From assembly GCA_024644745.1 (NCBI GenBank), contig JAHEHF010000009.1:1-64000 (forward strand): a stretch of 64,000 nucleotides of DNA. The letters are read 5' to 3'. This DNA comes from Flavobacteriaceae bacterium. Lineage in GTDB: Bacteria > Bacteroidota > Bacteroidia > Flavobacteriales > Flavobacteriaceae. Position 1 is the first letter of the stretch, and each line of letters starts with the position of its first letter. The notes under the pieces are model-generated. The model ran no database searches, had not been told where the DNA came from, and worked only from the letters and a program-made list of their open reading frames with translations. Below are positions 44,423-54,382 of this stretch, in pieces. A program made the position numbers and the translations under genes.

Positions 44423-45142
44423 ATGATAGCCATTTTAAAAAAAGAATTGAATTTATTTTTTGCCACCCCCATAGGATATTTGGTCATTGCCATGTTTTTA
44501 TTGATCAATGGTTTGTTCTTATGGGTCTTTAAAAGTGACTTCAATATATTGAATGCCGGCTTTGCCGATCTCAACAGTTTCTTTTACATCACGCCATGGT
44601 TCTTTATTTTCATCATACCGGCGATTACCATGCGTACATTTTCTGATGAGATCCGATTGGGAACGATTGAGATCATCAAGACCAAACCCATCAGCACCTG
44701 GGACATTATTCTTGGGAAATACCTGGGCTCCCTACTGCTCATACTCATAGCTCTTGTGCCAACCCTGAGTTATGTATACACCATTAACCAACTGGCCGCG
44801 ACCCCGGAAAGTTTAGACTATGGAAGTGTCATTGGTTCCTATTTTGGATTGCTTTTTCTGGCGAGTGCCATTACAGCGATAGGATTATTTTCATCAACCC
44901 TTTCGAACAATCAGATTGTCGCTTTTATCATTGGCGTTTTGCTGTCCTTTTTTGCTTTTTATGGATTTGAAGCACTTTCTGAACTCGATTTATTCAAGAA
45001 TTTTGACCTGAAAGACCTGGGTTTGAACGCAAGGTTTGAAAGTATCGGAAGAGGAGTCATTGATACAAGAGACTTCATTTATTTTATAAGTGTCAGCTTT
45101 TTCTTTTTATTTCTCACCAAAAATAATTTTGACCTTAAATAA
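44423..45142 (+). CDS. gldF: Gliding-motility ABC permease GldF
   Basis: A 239-aa ABC-2 type membrane protein with about six helices (YLVIAMFLLINGLFLWVF, FYITPWFFIFIIPAITM, IIEIIKTKPIS-type coupling region TMRTFSDEIRLGTIEIIKT). Together with GldG and the ATPase GldA it is needed for gliding in Flavobacterium. I use the ATG at 44423; the track start 44417 is a TTG. No gldA gene is visible here. Confidence 0.93.
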   Translation: MIAILKKELNLFFATPIGYLVIAMFLLINGLFLWVFKSDFNILNAGFADLNSFFYITPWFFIFIIPAITMRTFSDEIRLGTIEIIKTKPISTWDIILGKYLGSLLLILIALVPTLSYVYTINQLAATPESLDYGSVIGSYFGLLFLASAITAIGLFSSTLSNNQIVAFIIGVLLSFFAFYGFEALSELDLFKNFDLKDLGLNARFESIGRGVIDTRDFIYFISVSFFFLFLTKNNFDLK

Positions 45143-45162
45143 CACCTTACAAAACGAAACTC

Positions 45163-46809
45163 ATGACCCGGAATAAATCATCCATAAAAATTGCCATTGT
45201 TCTTGTACTGCTGGTACTGGTCAATTATATCAGCAGTAAATATTCCGAGAGATTTGATCTGACAAAAGACAAAAGATATACCCTGTCTGATGAAACTGTC
45301 TCACTGGTTAAAAGCATCGATGCTCCCTTGCAGATCAAAGTATATCTTCAAGGTGAATTTCCGGCCGAATTCAAGAGAATTCAAATGGAGACAAATCAAT
45401 TCCTGGAAGAACTAAATGCTTTAAATGATCTTGTCAGGTTCCGTTTCGTAGATCCTTTGAGCAATACAAAGGCCCTGATCGAAAAAGGAATCCAGCCCAG
45501 CAGGTTAACCGTACAGGAAGGAGGAAAAGTATCTGAGGCGGTCATCTTTCCATGGGCCATCATCAACTACAAAGACAAGGAAGAAAATGTGTCGCTTTTG
45601 GTGAATTCTTTAGCACCAAGTCAGGAGCAACAACTGCAGAGCAGCATTGAAAATCTTGAGTATGAGTTTGCCAGTGCCATACATAAAGTCATTGAGGAAA
45701 AGACGAAGAAAATAGCCATTTTAAAGGGCAACGGACAACCGGAAGACATCTACCAGTACAGCTTTCTAAAAAACCTTGGAGAATACTACAGGCTGGCCGA
45801 ATTCACCCTCGATTCTGTTGAAAAGCAGCCGGTCAAAACCCTGAACGGGTTATTGCAATATGACCTATCGATCATCACAAAGCCTACAGAAGCCTTTTCA
45901 GAAAAGGAAAAATTTGCCCTGGACCAGTATATCATGCAAGGAGGGAAAACGCTTTGGCTATTAGACAATGTCTATGCCGAACTCGACAGTCTGATGTTAA
46001 CCGGAAAGTCTCTTGCCTTTAACCGTGAGCTGAATCTTACTGACATGCTGTTTCAATACGGGATAAGGATCAACTATAATGTGACCAAAGACCTTTACAG
46101 TTCCACGATAAGGCTGGCCTCAGGAAACACCGGAAATCAGGTTCAGTACCAGGACTTCTTATGGCCTTATTACCCCCTGATTTTTTCAGATAATGCCCAT
46201 CCGGTTACCAAAAACATTGACCCTGTCCTGCTGAAGTTTCCGAGTAGCATCGACACCTTGCGAAATGACCTTAAAAAAACGATACTTTTAAGTTCATCCC
46301 CTCTGGCCAAAATAATTGGAACCCCGAGCAATATTGCCTTGAATGAAATAGCTGCTGAACCTGATAAAAACAGTTTCAAGGATGCCAATACCATTTTTGG
46401 AGTTCTTCTGGAAGGTCCTTTCTCATCTGCTTACGCCTCCAGGATCATGCCTTTTGAATATGTTCAATATAAAACCAAGGGAGCAGACAACAAAATGATT
46501 CTGATCAGTGACGGAGACGTCGCCCTGAATGAAATACTCAGAGGTGAGCCTTTACCACTGGATAAAGATAAATGGACCAGCCAGCAGTATGGCAATGCAG
46601 ATCTGCTCTTAAACAGTGTCCATTTCCTGCTCGATGACAACGGTTTGATGAACTTAAGATCAAAATCAGTACAACTCCAGTTTCTTGATAAAGAAAAAGC
46701 CTATGAAGAAAGAAATTATTGGCAATTGATCAATCTTTTGGTCCCCTTGATCCTGCTCTTTGGATTTGGCTGGGTATTTAATTTCCTGAGGAAAAAACGC
46801 CACAGTTGA
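45163..46809 (+). CDS. gldG: Gliding-motility ABC component GldG
   Basis: A 548-aa protein with an N-terminal membrane anchor (IAIVLVLLVLVNYISSKYS), the SERFDLTKDKRYTLSDETV start typical of GldG, a large periplasmic region, and a C-terminal membrane helix (WQLINLLVPLILLFGFGWVF). It follows gldF by 20 bp. In relatives dnaN is close downstream; here two DUF2911 genes and a minus-strand operon intervene. Confidence 0.94.
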   Translation: MTRNKSSIKIAIVLVLLVLVNYISSKYSERFDLTKDKRYTLSDETVSLVKSIDAPLQIKVYLQGEFPAEFKRIQMETNQFLEELNALNDLVRFRFVDPLSNTKALIEKGIQPSRLTVQEGGKVSEAVIFPWAIINYKDKEENVSLLVNSLAPSQEQQLQSSIENLEYEFASAIHKVIEEKTKKIAILKGNGQPEDIYQYSFLKNLGEYYRLAEFTLDSVEKQPVKTLNGLLQYDLSIITKPTEAFSEKEKFALDQYIMQGGKTLWLLDNVYAELDSLMLTGKSLAFNRELNLTDMLFQYGIRINYNVTKDLYSSTIRLASGNTGNQVQYQDFLWPYYPLIFSDNAHPVTKNIDPVLLKFPSSIDTLRNDLKKTILLSSSPLAKIIGTPSNIALNEIAAEPDKNSFKDANTIFGVLLEGPFSSAYASRIMPFEYVQYKTKGADNKMILISDGDVALNEILRGEPLPLDKDKWTSQQYGNADLLLNSVHFLLDDNGLMNLRSKSVQLQFLDKEKAYEERNYWQLINLLVPLILLFGFGWVFNFLRKKRHS

Positions 46810-46930
46810 TTTTTTTGAGCAAAAATTAAGGAACCCCGGCCTCATAAATTTTTGTTAAATTATTTATGATGATATGAGGATCGATCTAATTCACGTAATT
46901 TTAAGGAATTATTAACAAAAACCAAATTCT

Positions 46931-47773
46931 ATGCAAACCAAATTTATTACACTCTTACTCGTATTAAGCGCTTTTACTTTTCAGGCGCAAATCAAAACTC
47001 CGGCACCTAGCCCTTCATCAAAAATAGAACAAGCCATTGGCCTGACCAATGTATCTGTAGAATATTCCCGTCCGGCCATGCGTGGAAGGACGATTTTCGG
47101 AGATCTCGTTCCTTACGGAAAAGTTTGGCGTACGGGTGCCAACATGAGAACAAAATTCACGACAAGTACAGACATTAAAGTTGACGGTAAGGAATTGAAA
47201 AAAGGAACTTATGCCATTTTAACGATTCCTAATAAAGAAAGCTGGGACGTTGTATTTTACACTGAGTACAATGCCGGAGGCGCTCCCGCCTCACTGGATG
47301 CCAGTAAAGTTGCGGCAAAAGTCACTGCAAAAATACATCCGATGTCATACCCGATGGAAAATTTCTCAATTGCCTTCGGTGACCTGGCAGATGGAGCATC
47401 AGGGATGATGCATTTTATGTGGGAAAAAACCAGAGTTGGAATTAAAATTGAAACACCTACGGAAGAAATGACAGTTAAGAGCATTGAAAGTGTTATGGCC
47501 GGGCCTTCTGCAAATGATTACTTCAGTGCCGCAAGTTATTACCACAGTACCGGTAAGGACCTGAATAAAGCATTGGAATGGTCGACCAAAGCTGCTGACA
47601 TGAACCCCGATGCCTTCTGGATGTCTCGTCAAAAATCATTGATACAGGCAGAGCTGGGTGATAAAAAAGGGGCGATCGCAAGTGCTGAAAAATCTTTGGC
47701 AGCTGCTCAAAAAGCGGGAAATGACGATTATATAAAAATGAACAAAGAATCCATCGCTGAATGGTCTAAATAA
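46931..47773 (+). CDS. Exported DUF2911 protein with TPR-like C-terminus
   Basis: A 280-aa protein with a signal peptide (FITLLLVLSAFTFQAQ). DUF2911 spans about 25-170: VEYSRPAMRGRTIFGDLVPYGKVWRTGAN and KKGTYAILTIP. A helical tail (~190-280: AASYYHSTGKDLNKALEWSTKAAD) resembles TPR units. Function unknown. Eight bases separate it from the paralog that follows. Confidence 0.85.
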   Translation: MQTKFITLLLVLSAFTFQAQIKTPAPSPSSKIEQAIGLTNVSVEYSRPAMRGRTIFGDLVPYGKVWRTGANMRTKFTTSTDIKVDGKELKKGTYAILTIPNKESWDVVFYTEYNAGGAPASLDASKVAAKVTAKIHPMSYPMENFSIAFGDLADGASGMMHFMWEKTRVGIKIETPTEEMTVKSIESVMAGPSANDYFSAASYYHSTGKDLNKALEWSTKAADMNPDAFWMSRQKSLIQAELGDKKGAIASAEKSLAAAQKAGNDDYIKMNKESIAEWSK

Positions 47774-47781
47774 TTTTGACT

Positions 47782-48273
47782 ATGAAAACACTTAATTTAA
47801 TTGTTGCCTTTTTATTTGTTACCTCTATCGGTTGTGCTCAAAAGAGTCCAAGAATTCAAACCGAAGGAACCGTTAACGGCATTAAAGTCATGATCGATTA
47901 CGGGGCACCCAGTGTCAAAGGAAGAACCATTTGGGGCGGACTTGAAAAATATGGCCAGGTGTGGCGCGCCGGTGCCAACGAAAACACTACGATTGCCTTT
48001 GACAAAGATGTCAAGATCAATGGTAAATCATTGGCAGCTGGAAAATACGGATTTTTTCTTATTCCAAATGAAGACGGCAATTGGGTTGCTATATTCAGTA
48101 AAAAGAATGATGCATGGGGAGCCTATTCTTATGCAGAGGCTGATGATGCGCTCAGAACGGATATCAAGGCTGAATTTGTGAGTGACGTTCAGGAACAGCT
48201 CATGTACGCCGTAGATAATTCGGGAATCGTTTTTGCCTGGGACAAGGTCAGATTAAATATTCCTGTTGAATAA
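47782..48273 (+). CDS. Exported DUF2911 protein, short paralog
   Basis: A 163-aa protein whose signal peptide ends in a possible lipobox (FVTSIGCAQ), so it may be a lipoprotein. The DUF2911 core is present (IDYGAPSVKGRTIWGGLEKYGQVWRAGANE, AAGKYGFFLIPNED) but the TPR-like tail of its neighbour is missing. Starts at the ATG at 47782, not the track TTG. A bidirectional terminator follows. Confidence 0.85.
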   Translation: MKTLNLIVAFLFVTSIGCAQKSPRIQTEGTVNGIKVMIDYGAPSVKGRTIWGGLEKYGQVWRAGANENTTIAFDKDVKINGKSLAAGKYGFFLIPNEDGNWVAIFSKKNDAWGAYSYAEADDALRTDIKAEFVSDVQEQLMYAVDNSGIVFAWDKVRLNIPVE

Positions 48274-48292
48274 TCACAGGAATCTATTTCAT

Positions 48293-48324
48293 AAAAAAAA
48301 CCTCAATTGAATTGAGGTTTTTTT
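48293..48324. terminator. Bidirectional terminator
   Basis: A run of A, CCTCAAT, loop TGA, ATTGAGG, then a run of T, between the convergent DUF2911 and symporter genes. The symmetrical flanks would work on both strands. Confidence 0.85.
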
Positions 48325-48353
48325 TATGCCAGGACATTTTTTGCTTCAGGGTT

Positions 48354-50021
48354 CTATTTGTTTTTTCCCAGCTTTTGAAAAATGACGGCAAAAACCATCA
48401 CCATGACACAACCTAAAAGATTTAACCACAGATAAGGCAGGACATCCAGAAAGAATATGGAAATAATAATGAGCTGTGTCAAAATGGCCGCCCTGAATAC
48501 GGCATTTCCTTTGACCATTTTTACAAAAAAGGCAAGCAGAAAAATTCCCAAAATATTACCGTAAAAAATAGACCCGATGATATTGACAAGCTGGATCAGA
48601 TTATCGAACAAATCGGCAATACTGGCCACTAATATAGCCAGGATCCCCCAGCCTAGGGTAAACCATTTTGTGGCATGAACATAATGCATTTCATTCCTCC
48701 CTGAAGATTCGTTTCGCTTGTACAGATCCATTGTTGTGGTAGCAGCAAGGGCATTTAATTCAGAGGCCGTGGAAGACATGGCAGCAGATAGAATAACGGC
48801 CAGCAACAGCCCGATAAGACCTCTGGGCAAATTGTGGAGGATAAAATGAATAAATACATAATCCTTGTCATTCACCTCCAGGGTTGAATCCGCCTTGGTG
48901 ATCAATTCCCTGGCAGCCTCCCTTTGCGCCGTCTCTCTGCTGTTCAGATCCCTTATTTTATCAATGGCATCCTGATCTTCCGGGTGCTGTGCGAAATACA
49001 TTTGTGCCGCTTTCTTTTCTGACTCGATTTCCTTGTGATCCTTATCAAGCAAGGAATATGCTTCGGCATAAGGAGAGTTCATGACTGCCGACGTAGCTGC
49101 TGGATTAAAATTAAGGGGGGACGAATTAAACTGGTAAAAAACAAATACCATGACCCCAACCAATAAAATAAAGAATTGCATGGGGACCTTTAAAAACCCG
49201 TTGAACAACAACCCTAGCTGACTCTCTCGTACAGATTTACCTGACAAATACCGCTGCACTTGGGATTGATCCGTTCCGAAGTAGGACAGCATCAAAAATG
49301 TGCCTCCCAGAAAACCCGTCCAGATGGTGTACCTGTTATTCAGGTCAAACGAAAAATCCAACACCTCCATTTTACCACTGGCACCTGCTATTTTAAGGGC
49401 CTTGCTAAAAGTGATGTCTTGGGGCAGGTAGCTTAAAATAATAAAGAAAGCCGCAAACATCCCTATAAAAATAATGGCCATTTGCTGTTTTTGGGTAACA
49501 CTCACAGCCTTGGTCCCTCCACTGACAGTATAAATGATCACAAGAACCCCGATAATGAGGTTCAGGGTCAACAGATCCCAGCCCAGAACGGCAGATAAAA
49601 TAATAGCAGGAGCAAAAATTGTAATTCCGGCTGCCAGTCCTCTCTGGATCAAAAATAAAATGGCCGCCAGGGTCCTGGTCTTCAGATCGAACCGGCCCTC
49701 GAGGTATTCATAGGCCGTATACACCTTCAACTTGTGATATATTGGAATAAAAACAAGGCATATGATGATCATCGCCACAGGCAAACCAAAATAAAATTGC
49801 ACAAAACCCATTCCGCTGTGAAAGGCCTGCCCGGGGGTCGACAAGAAAGTTATCGCACTGGCCTGGGTGGCCATAACCGATAAGCCGATCGTCCACCACT
49901 GGGCTTCATTTCCCCCTTTGATGAAGTCTTTTACGTCTTTGCTTCCCTTTGTCTTAATGGAACCATAAATTACAATGAAAAGTAAGGTTAACAATAAAAC
50001 AACCCAATCTAATAGTGCCAT
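48354..50021 (-). CDS. Sodium:solute symporter (SSS family)
   Basis: A 555-aa transporter with about 13-14 hydrophobic helices. SSS hallmarks: KGGNEAQWWTIGLSVMATQ, SGMGFVQFYFGLPVA, and YTVSGGTKAVSVTQKQQ. A charged cytoplasmic insert of ~70 residues lies mid-protein (about 320-385). The substrate is unknown; the linked PIG-L deacetylase suggests a sugar or sugar-like compound. Its ATG directly abuts the stop of the 39-aa gene upstream. Confidence 0.9.
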   Translation of the reverse strand: MALLDWVVLLLTLLFIVIYGSIKTKGSKDVKDFIKGGNEAQWWTIGLSVMATQASAITFLSTPGQAFHSGMGFVQFYFGLPVAMIIICLVFIPIYHKLKVYTAYEYLEGRFDLKTRTLAAILFLIQRGLAAGITIFAPAIILSAVLGWDLLTLNLIIGVLVIIYTVSGGTKAVSVTQKQQMAIIFIGMFAAFFIILSYLPQDITFSKALKIAGASGKMEVLDFSFDLNNRYTIWTGFLGGTFLMLSYFGTDQSQVQRYLSGKSVRESQLGLLFNGFLKVPMQFFILLVGVMVFVFYQFNSSPLNFNPAATSAVMNSPYAEAYSLLDKDHKEIESEKKAAQMYFAQHPEDQDAIDKIRDLNSRETAQREAARELITKADSTLEVNDKDYVFIHFILHNLPRGLIGLLLAVILSAAMSSTASELNALAATTTMDLYKRNESSGRNEMHYVHATKWFTLGWGILAILVASIADLFDNLIQLVNIIGSIFYGNILGIFLLAFFVKMVKGNAVFRAAILTQLIIISIFFLDVLPYLWLNLLGCVMVMVFAVIFQKLGKNK

Positions 50022-50141
50022 TTAAAAAGTATAATATCGCATGATTACATAAAATACAAGGATATATACCGCATTTGCGATCAATAAAAAAGTATATTCC
50101 TTTTTCCATCTTTTGGAAACTGATGCCTGAGAATCTTTCAT
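50022..50141 (-). CDS. Small single-span membrane protein (39 aa)
   Basis: Not in the ORF track. The minus strand reads ATG at 50141 to TAA at 50022: a basic, hydrophilic start (MKDSQASVSKRWKKEYTF) then one hydrophobic helix (LLIANAVYILVFYVIM). It begins 3 bp after the PIG-L stop, and its stop is immediately followed by the symporter ATG. That tight packing is the main evidence that it is real. It may be an accessory subunit of the symporter. Confidence 0.75.
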   Translation of the reverse strand: MKDSQASVSKRWKKEYTFLLIANAVYILVFYVIMRYYTF

Positions 50142-50144
50142 TCT

Positions 50145-52730
50145 TTATTCTTTTAATTCAATTTCAAAATTATTTTTTCCGACCGAGATCATGTTGGTAA
50201 ACAATTTATAAGCGCCCGGCACTCCTGCAGGCAATTCCCTAAAAAAAGATAATCCTGTGTACATATAATGACCTTTCCCGTATTTGGCAACAAGAAGGCT
50301 CCCATTCATAGGTTCATCGCCGTTTTCCTGAAAAGACAATATGGGAGAGAATTCCTCGGCCCATTTATTGGGAAAATACAAGCCTCTTTCCTGAACCCAT
50401 CCGTTAAAATCTTCTTCGACTATTTTATTAGGAAAATTCATCACTTCATGATCAGGATCAAGAAAAGTCACCCGGGCATTTTCATCAGTGATCCTGTCTC
50501 TGGAGAGCTGGAGCATATAGGGCGCCAGATTGTCTTCTACCACAAGTCTGTGATTCGTATTGTACTGCACAATAACATTTCCTCCCCTTTTTACATATTC
50601 AAAAATGACCTCCTGCTTCAATTTAAGTTCAGGTATTGTATTGTAGGCACGAATCCCCAAAATGAGCGCATCGAAATTTTTGAGCTTTCCTTCAGACAGA
50701 CCATTCGGTTCAATTTCTGTGACCTCATAACCAATTTGTCTCAAATACTTGGGAACTTCATCCCCTGCCCCTTTGATATAAGCTATTTTTTGCCCTTTTC
50801 GCATAAGGTTCAATCTCACAACCTTTGATTCAGAGGGTAATAAAACCAATTGCCTGGGAATATGATCATAGTTGATCTCAGCCATTGTTTTATCAAAGGT
50901 GAATCCATTCATGTGCACAACGGGTTTTATATGACCTTCACTTTGATCCTCTGGAGGTGAAACCACAAAGTTTAAAGTCGATTCTTCCCCCGTCTTTCCC
51001 AATTCAAATTCAATTTGATTGGGCCGAACCGTCCAGCCTGCAGGAACCTTAAGTTCCAGAAAACCTTTCACATTGTCTCTGAACGCTTTTAGCCTGACCG
51101 GGATCTCCCTCTGTTGAAACTCATTGAATATTACCACTTTTGAAGCGATCTCTGCAGTAACATCAGGCACAAGCTCAAAGGGCTGATAGACCTCTCCGTC
51201 AACCGGGTCATTGTACTTAAAAACAATATCTTTAACAAACTCTATTTGTGTACCTTCAAAATCTACAACAAAGGCCGCCTGAAGGTCATGGGGGCTTACG
51301 GGTTTACCGATCAGAGAAGGGTCTTCAACCTTGTACATACCCAAACTTCCCTTTTGCTCCAGCCAGTAGGGCGAGGTAAGTCGCATTTGATCGTTCATCT
51401 TTATTTTCTGCTCGGTGCTATAAGATTCATTATTTCCCAAGGCCTTTCCCACTTCTAGCTCAGTTTCCTGTGGCATTATTTTTATCGACTCCAGACTGAT
51501 TTTCCGATTACTTCGGTTGATCGCCTCAAATTTGATTCCAAGCGATTCATTTTTCGTGGCCGTTGACACTTCCGAAACCGCCTCAAGATAAAGACCAGCA
51601 CAAGAAGCGATGATTTCCTTTATCTGTTTTGTCTTGTAGGCCCTCCAGTATTCGTCATCCAAATTCGAAATCAATGAATAGGCTTCCAATAAGGCCGGAA
51701 TGCTTTTAGAAGGGTTTCTGAAATCAAAATTCTTTTCCACTTTCAAAAGGATGCTTTGTATCTCGGCTCCACCTTTGACTCTGGTCCAGGTCGTGTTTAT
51801 ACCTTCAAAAACATTCTGGCTGTCACCCAATTCGGCTCCCCTGATCAATTCAATATACTCCTTGTCGCTCCCTCTCGTACCCGTGCTTCCAAAGCCCTGT
51901 GATTTGTGCATGCTCCTGCTCAAGGAAGCAATTTCTGAATTTGAAAGGCCCTTTTCAGGAAAATATACGCCGGTATCGATCCAGATCATATTTGATTTAT
52001 CTATTTTATCAAATTCCTCCTGACTCCCGTAAAACCACCAATGCGTGTTAAAAAACAAGCGCTTGGGTGCCCAGGCCGCCTCTCCATTTGATTTGTACAA
52101 AGGATCCGCTGCCAGGTCAAAGGCTTCCGTGCTCAGTATGGCAGATGAAGTGTGATGACCATGTGTTTTACCAGCTGATTCAGCATTAAATCTGTTGATG
52201 ATGATGTCAGGTCTAAATTTTCGGATTATTTTGACTACATCATTCAAAACAGCCTCCTTGTTCCACAGCCTCAAAGTCTCGTCCGGGTGTTTGGAATAAC
52301 CAAAATCGTTGGCTCTTGTAAAAAACTGTTCTCCTCCATCCGTTGCCCTCGCTTTGAGCAACTCATTTGTTCTGATCACACCCAACAGTTCCCTGATCTC
52401 AGGACCGATTAAATTCTGTCCGCCATCGCCCCTTGTAATCGAGAGATACCCTGTTCTGGCATGAACCTCATTAGAAAAATACGAGATCATTCTGGTGTTC
52501 TCATCATCTGGGTGCGCTGCAAGATATAATACGGTACCCAGGAAGTTTAATTTCTTGATAGATTCATGAATTTCAACGGCATTCAATTTTTTAGGTGCCT
52601 GAGAATGGCCGTAAATAGAACAAAGTATGAAGACTAAGGCAGACAGTAAGAATTTATTAAATAGGGTCCTGTTGACACCTGTAAACTGGTTTGCAGCCAT
52701 ATATTTATTTGATTTAATTTTAAGTTTCAT
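50145..52730 (-). CDS. Exported PIG-L-family deacetylase with C-terminal glutaminase-like fold
   Basis: An 861-aa protein. The signal peptide is around 25-44 (LLSALVFILCSIYGHSQ), so either the Met at 52730 or that at 52700 (MAANQF) could be used. PIG-L domain ~60-300: zinc motif LAAHPDDE and later GHHTSSA. A beta-rich middle (~400-620) and a C-terminal ThuA/GATase-like region (DALILGIRAYN, GGNVIVQYNTNHR) follow. PIG-L enzymes remove acetyl groups from GlcNAc-type sugars; the substrate here is unknown. First gene of the unit with the symporter. Confidence 0.88.
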   Translation of the reverse strand: MKLKIKSNKYMAANQFTGVNRTLFNKFLLSALVFILCSIYGHSQAPKKLNAVEIHESIKKLNFLGTVLYLAAHPDDENTRMISYFSNEVHARTGYLSITRGDGGQNLIGPEIRELLGVIRTNELLKARATDGGEQFFTRANDFGYSKHPDETLRLWNKEAVLNDVVKIIRKFRPDIIINRFNAESAGKTHGHHTSSAILSTEAFDLAADPLYKSNGEAAWAPKRLFFNTHWWFYGSQEEFDKIDKSNMIWIDTGVYFPEKGLSNSEIASLSRSMHKSQGFGSTGTRGSDKEYIELIRGAELGDSQNVFEGINTTWTRVKGGAEIQSILLKVEKNFDFRNPSKSIPALLEAYSLISNLDDEYWRAYKTKQIKEIIASCAGLYLEAVSEVSTATKNESLGIKFEAINRSNRKISLESIKIMPQETELEVGKALGNNESYSTEQKIKMNDQMRLTSPYWLEQKGSLGMYKVEDPSLIGKPVSPHDLQAAFVVDFEGTQIEFVKDIVFKYNDPVDGEVYQPFELVPDVTAEIASKVVIFNEFQQREIPVRLKAFRDNVKGFLELKVPAGWTVRPNQIEFELGKTGEESTLNFVVSPPEDQSEGHIKPVVHMNGFTFDKTMAEINYDHIPRQLVLLPSESKVVRLNLMRKGQKIAYIKGAGDEVPKYLRQIGYEVTEIEPNGLSEGKLKNFDALILGIRAYNTIPELKLKQEVIFEYVKRGGNVIVQYNTNHRLVVEDNLAPYMLQLSRDRITDENARVTFLDPDHEVMNFPNKIVEEDFNGWVQERGLYFPNKWAEEFSPILSFQENGDEPMNGSLLVAKYGKGHYMYTGLSFFRELPAGVPGAYKLFTNMISVGKNNFEIELKE

Positions 52731-52907
52731 AAGAATTCAGGCTTGAATCCATGAAAATCAATGCTCAAAGGCCTCTTGCTTCTAAGCGGTGATGCAAGCA
52801 AATCTAAAAAAATTAACCTATTCCGTAAGATTTATTAAGAAAACCTTAACATTTATTTATGTTGATATTCAGACCAAATAAATTTTCAAAGTTCAAGTTT
52901 AAAATAA

Positions 52908-52915
52908 TATATTTG
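52908..52915 (+). promoter_or_regulatory. -7 box in the spacer before dnaN
   Basis: TATATTTG fits TAnnTTTG about 130 bases upstream of the dnaN ATG, implying a long leader. The remaining 52731-53043 spacer shows no gene or other structure I can support. Confidence 0.4.
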
Positions 52916-53043
52916 TATGCTTGTTGCATTCCAGAGAGTTGAAAAAAGACACGCTCTTGAGCCTGACATGAAATATATGGTTAAAGCCCGTTAGATTCTG
53001 AAGTCTGCAATTGTAAAAACAAAATTTTTCAAAACCACAAAGA

Positions 53044-54162
53044 ATGAAGTTTATAGTTTCCAGTTCTCAATTATTGAAACAGTTACAAATATTAGGAGGG
53101 GTAATCAACAGTAACAATACCTTGCCAATTCTTGATAATTTTTTATTCGAGCTATCGGACAACCAATTGAGGATTTCAGCCTCAGACCTGGAGACAACCA
53201 TGAGCACTGCCATTGATGTTGAGGCAGATGAAAAAGGAGCTATTGCCGTGCCTGCTAAATTGCTTCTGGACATTTTAAAAACATTTCCGGAACAACCCCT
53301 GACCTTTAAGGTAGAAGACAACAATTCAATTGAAATCAATTCTGACAGCGGAAAATACGCCCTTGCCTATGCAGACGGAGAGGAATTCCCAAAAGCGGTG
53401 GAACTGGAGTCACCGAGCAGAACAAGCCTTAAGGGAAGTATTCTGGCAAGCGGCATCTCGAAAACCATTTTTGCATCAGGAAACGATGATCTCAGACCGG
53501 TGATGAGTGGTGTATTTTTTCAATTGAGTCCCGAAAACCTGATTTTCGTAGCCACTGATGCTCATAAACTGGTTAAATATATCAGAAAAGACGTCAGTGC
53601 TAATGAGGTTGCAGAGTTCATTATGCCAAAAAAGCCATTGACTTTACTCAAAAATATACTATCGGGCAATGACGATGAAGTTGTGATTGAATACAATGAC
53701 ACCAACGCCAAGTTCAGTTTTGGTAACAGTACACTCATCTGCAGACTTATTGACGGAAAATATCCCAATTATGAAGCTGTCATTCCTAAAGAGAATCCGA
53801 ATAAACTCACGATGGACAGAAATGCTTTTTACAATTCTGTAAGAAGGGTTTCTATTTTTTCGAGCAAAACCACGCATCAAATTCGTCTTAAAATGGCTGG
53901 TACCGAGTTGAAAATTTCAGCTGAAGATCTCGATTTTTCAAATAAAGCTGATGAGAGATTGCAGTGCAGTTATGAAGGAGATGATATGCAAATCGGTTTT
54001 AATTCACGATTCTTACTTGAAATGCTGAATCATTTGAACTCAAATGACATACTGCTTGAGATGTCACTTCCAAACAGAGCGGGCATACTAACTCCGATAG
54101 ACGGATTAGAGGAAGGAGAGGAAATTACCATGCTTGTCATGCCTGTAATGTTGAGTAATTAA
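53044..54162 (+). CDS. dnaN: DNA polymerase III beta subunit (sliding clamp)
   Basis: The 372-aa ring clamp for replication: MKFIVSSSQLLKQLQILGGVI, NTLPILDNFLFEL, the three-fold repeated clamp fold, and the end MLVMPVML close to the usual MPMR/MPVR tail. dnaA is not adjacent, which is normal for Bacteroidota, where dnaN does not mark the origin. Confidence 0.97.
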   Translation: MKFIVSSSQLLKQLQILGGVINSNNTLPILDNFLFELSDNQLRISASDLETTMSTAIDVEADEKGAIAVPAKLLLDILKTFPEQPLTFKVEDNNSIEINSDSGKYALAYADGEEFPKAVELESPSRTSLKGSILASGISKTIFASGNDDLRPVMSGVFFQLSPENLIFVATDAHKLVKYIRKDVSANEVAEFIMPKKPLTLLKNILSGNDDEVVIEYNDTNAKFSFGNSTLICRLIDGKYPNYEAVIPKENPNKLTMDRNAFYNSVRRVSIFSSKTTHQIRLKMAGTELKISAEDLDFSNKADERLQCSYEGDDMQIGFNSRFLLEMLNHLNSNDILLEMSLPNRAGILTPIDGLEEGEEITMLVMPVMLSN

Positions 54163-54382
54163 TCCGGTTTTAAGGTCCTAACATTCTAATTGAGTTTGCA
54201 TTAACTGCAAGAAAAATTTGTATTTTTCCATAGATATATGTACATTCGCTTTAGAAAATAGTTGAATCCCCTAAAATTCAATTTATTTTTTAGTGAAAAC
54301 TATCTAACTAATAATGAGCTAATTGACTTGTTATTAGTCACTTATGTTTTGCATAAAAGAAAAGTTGAACGAAATTGCGCCT

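Noticed and set aside
53044-54162. Replication origin beside dnaN
   Set aside because: No dnaA, DnaA-box cluster or gidA/mnmE neighbourhood is visible; dnaN is often away from the origin in Bacteroidota.
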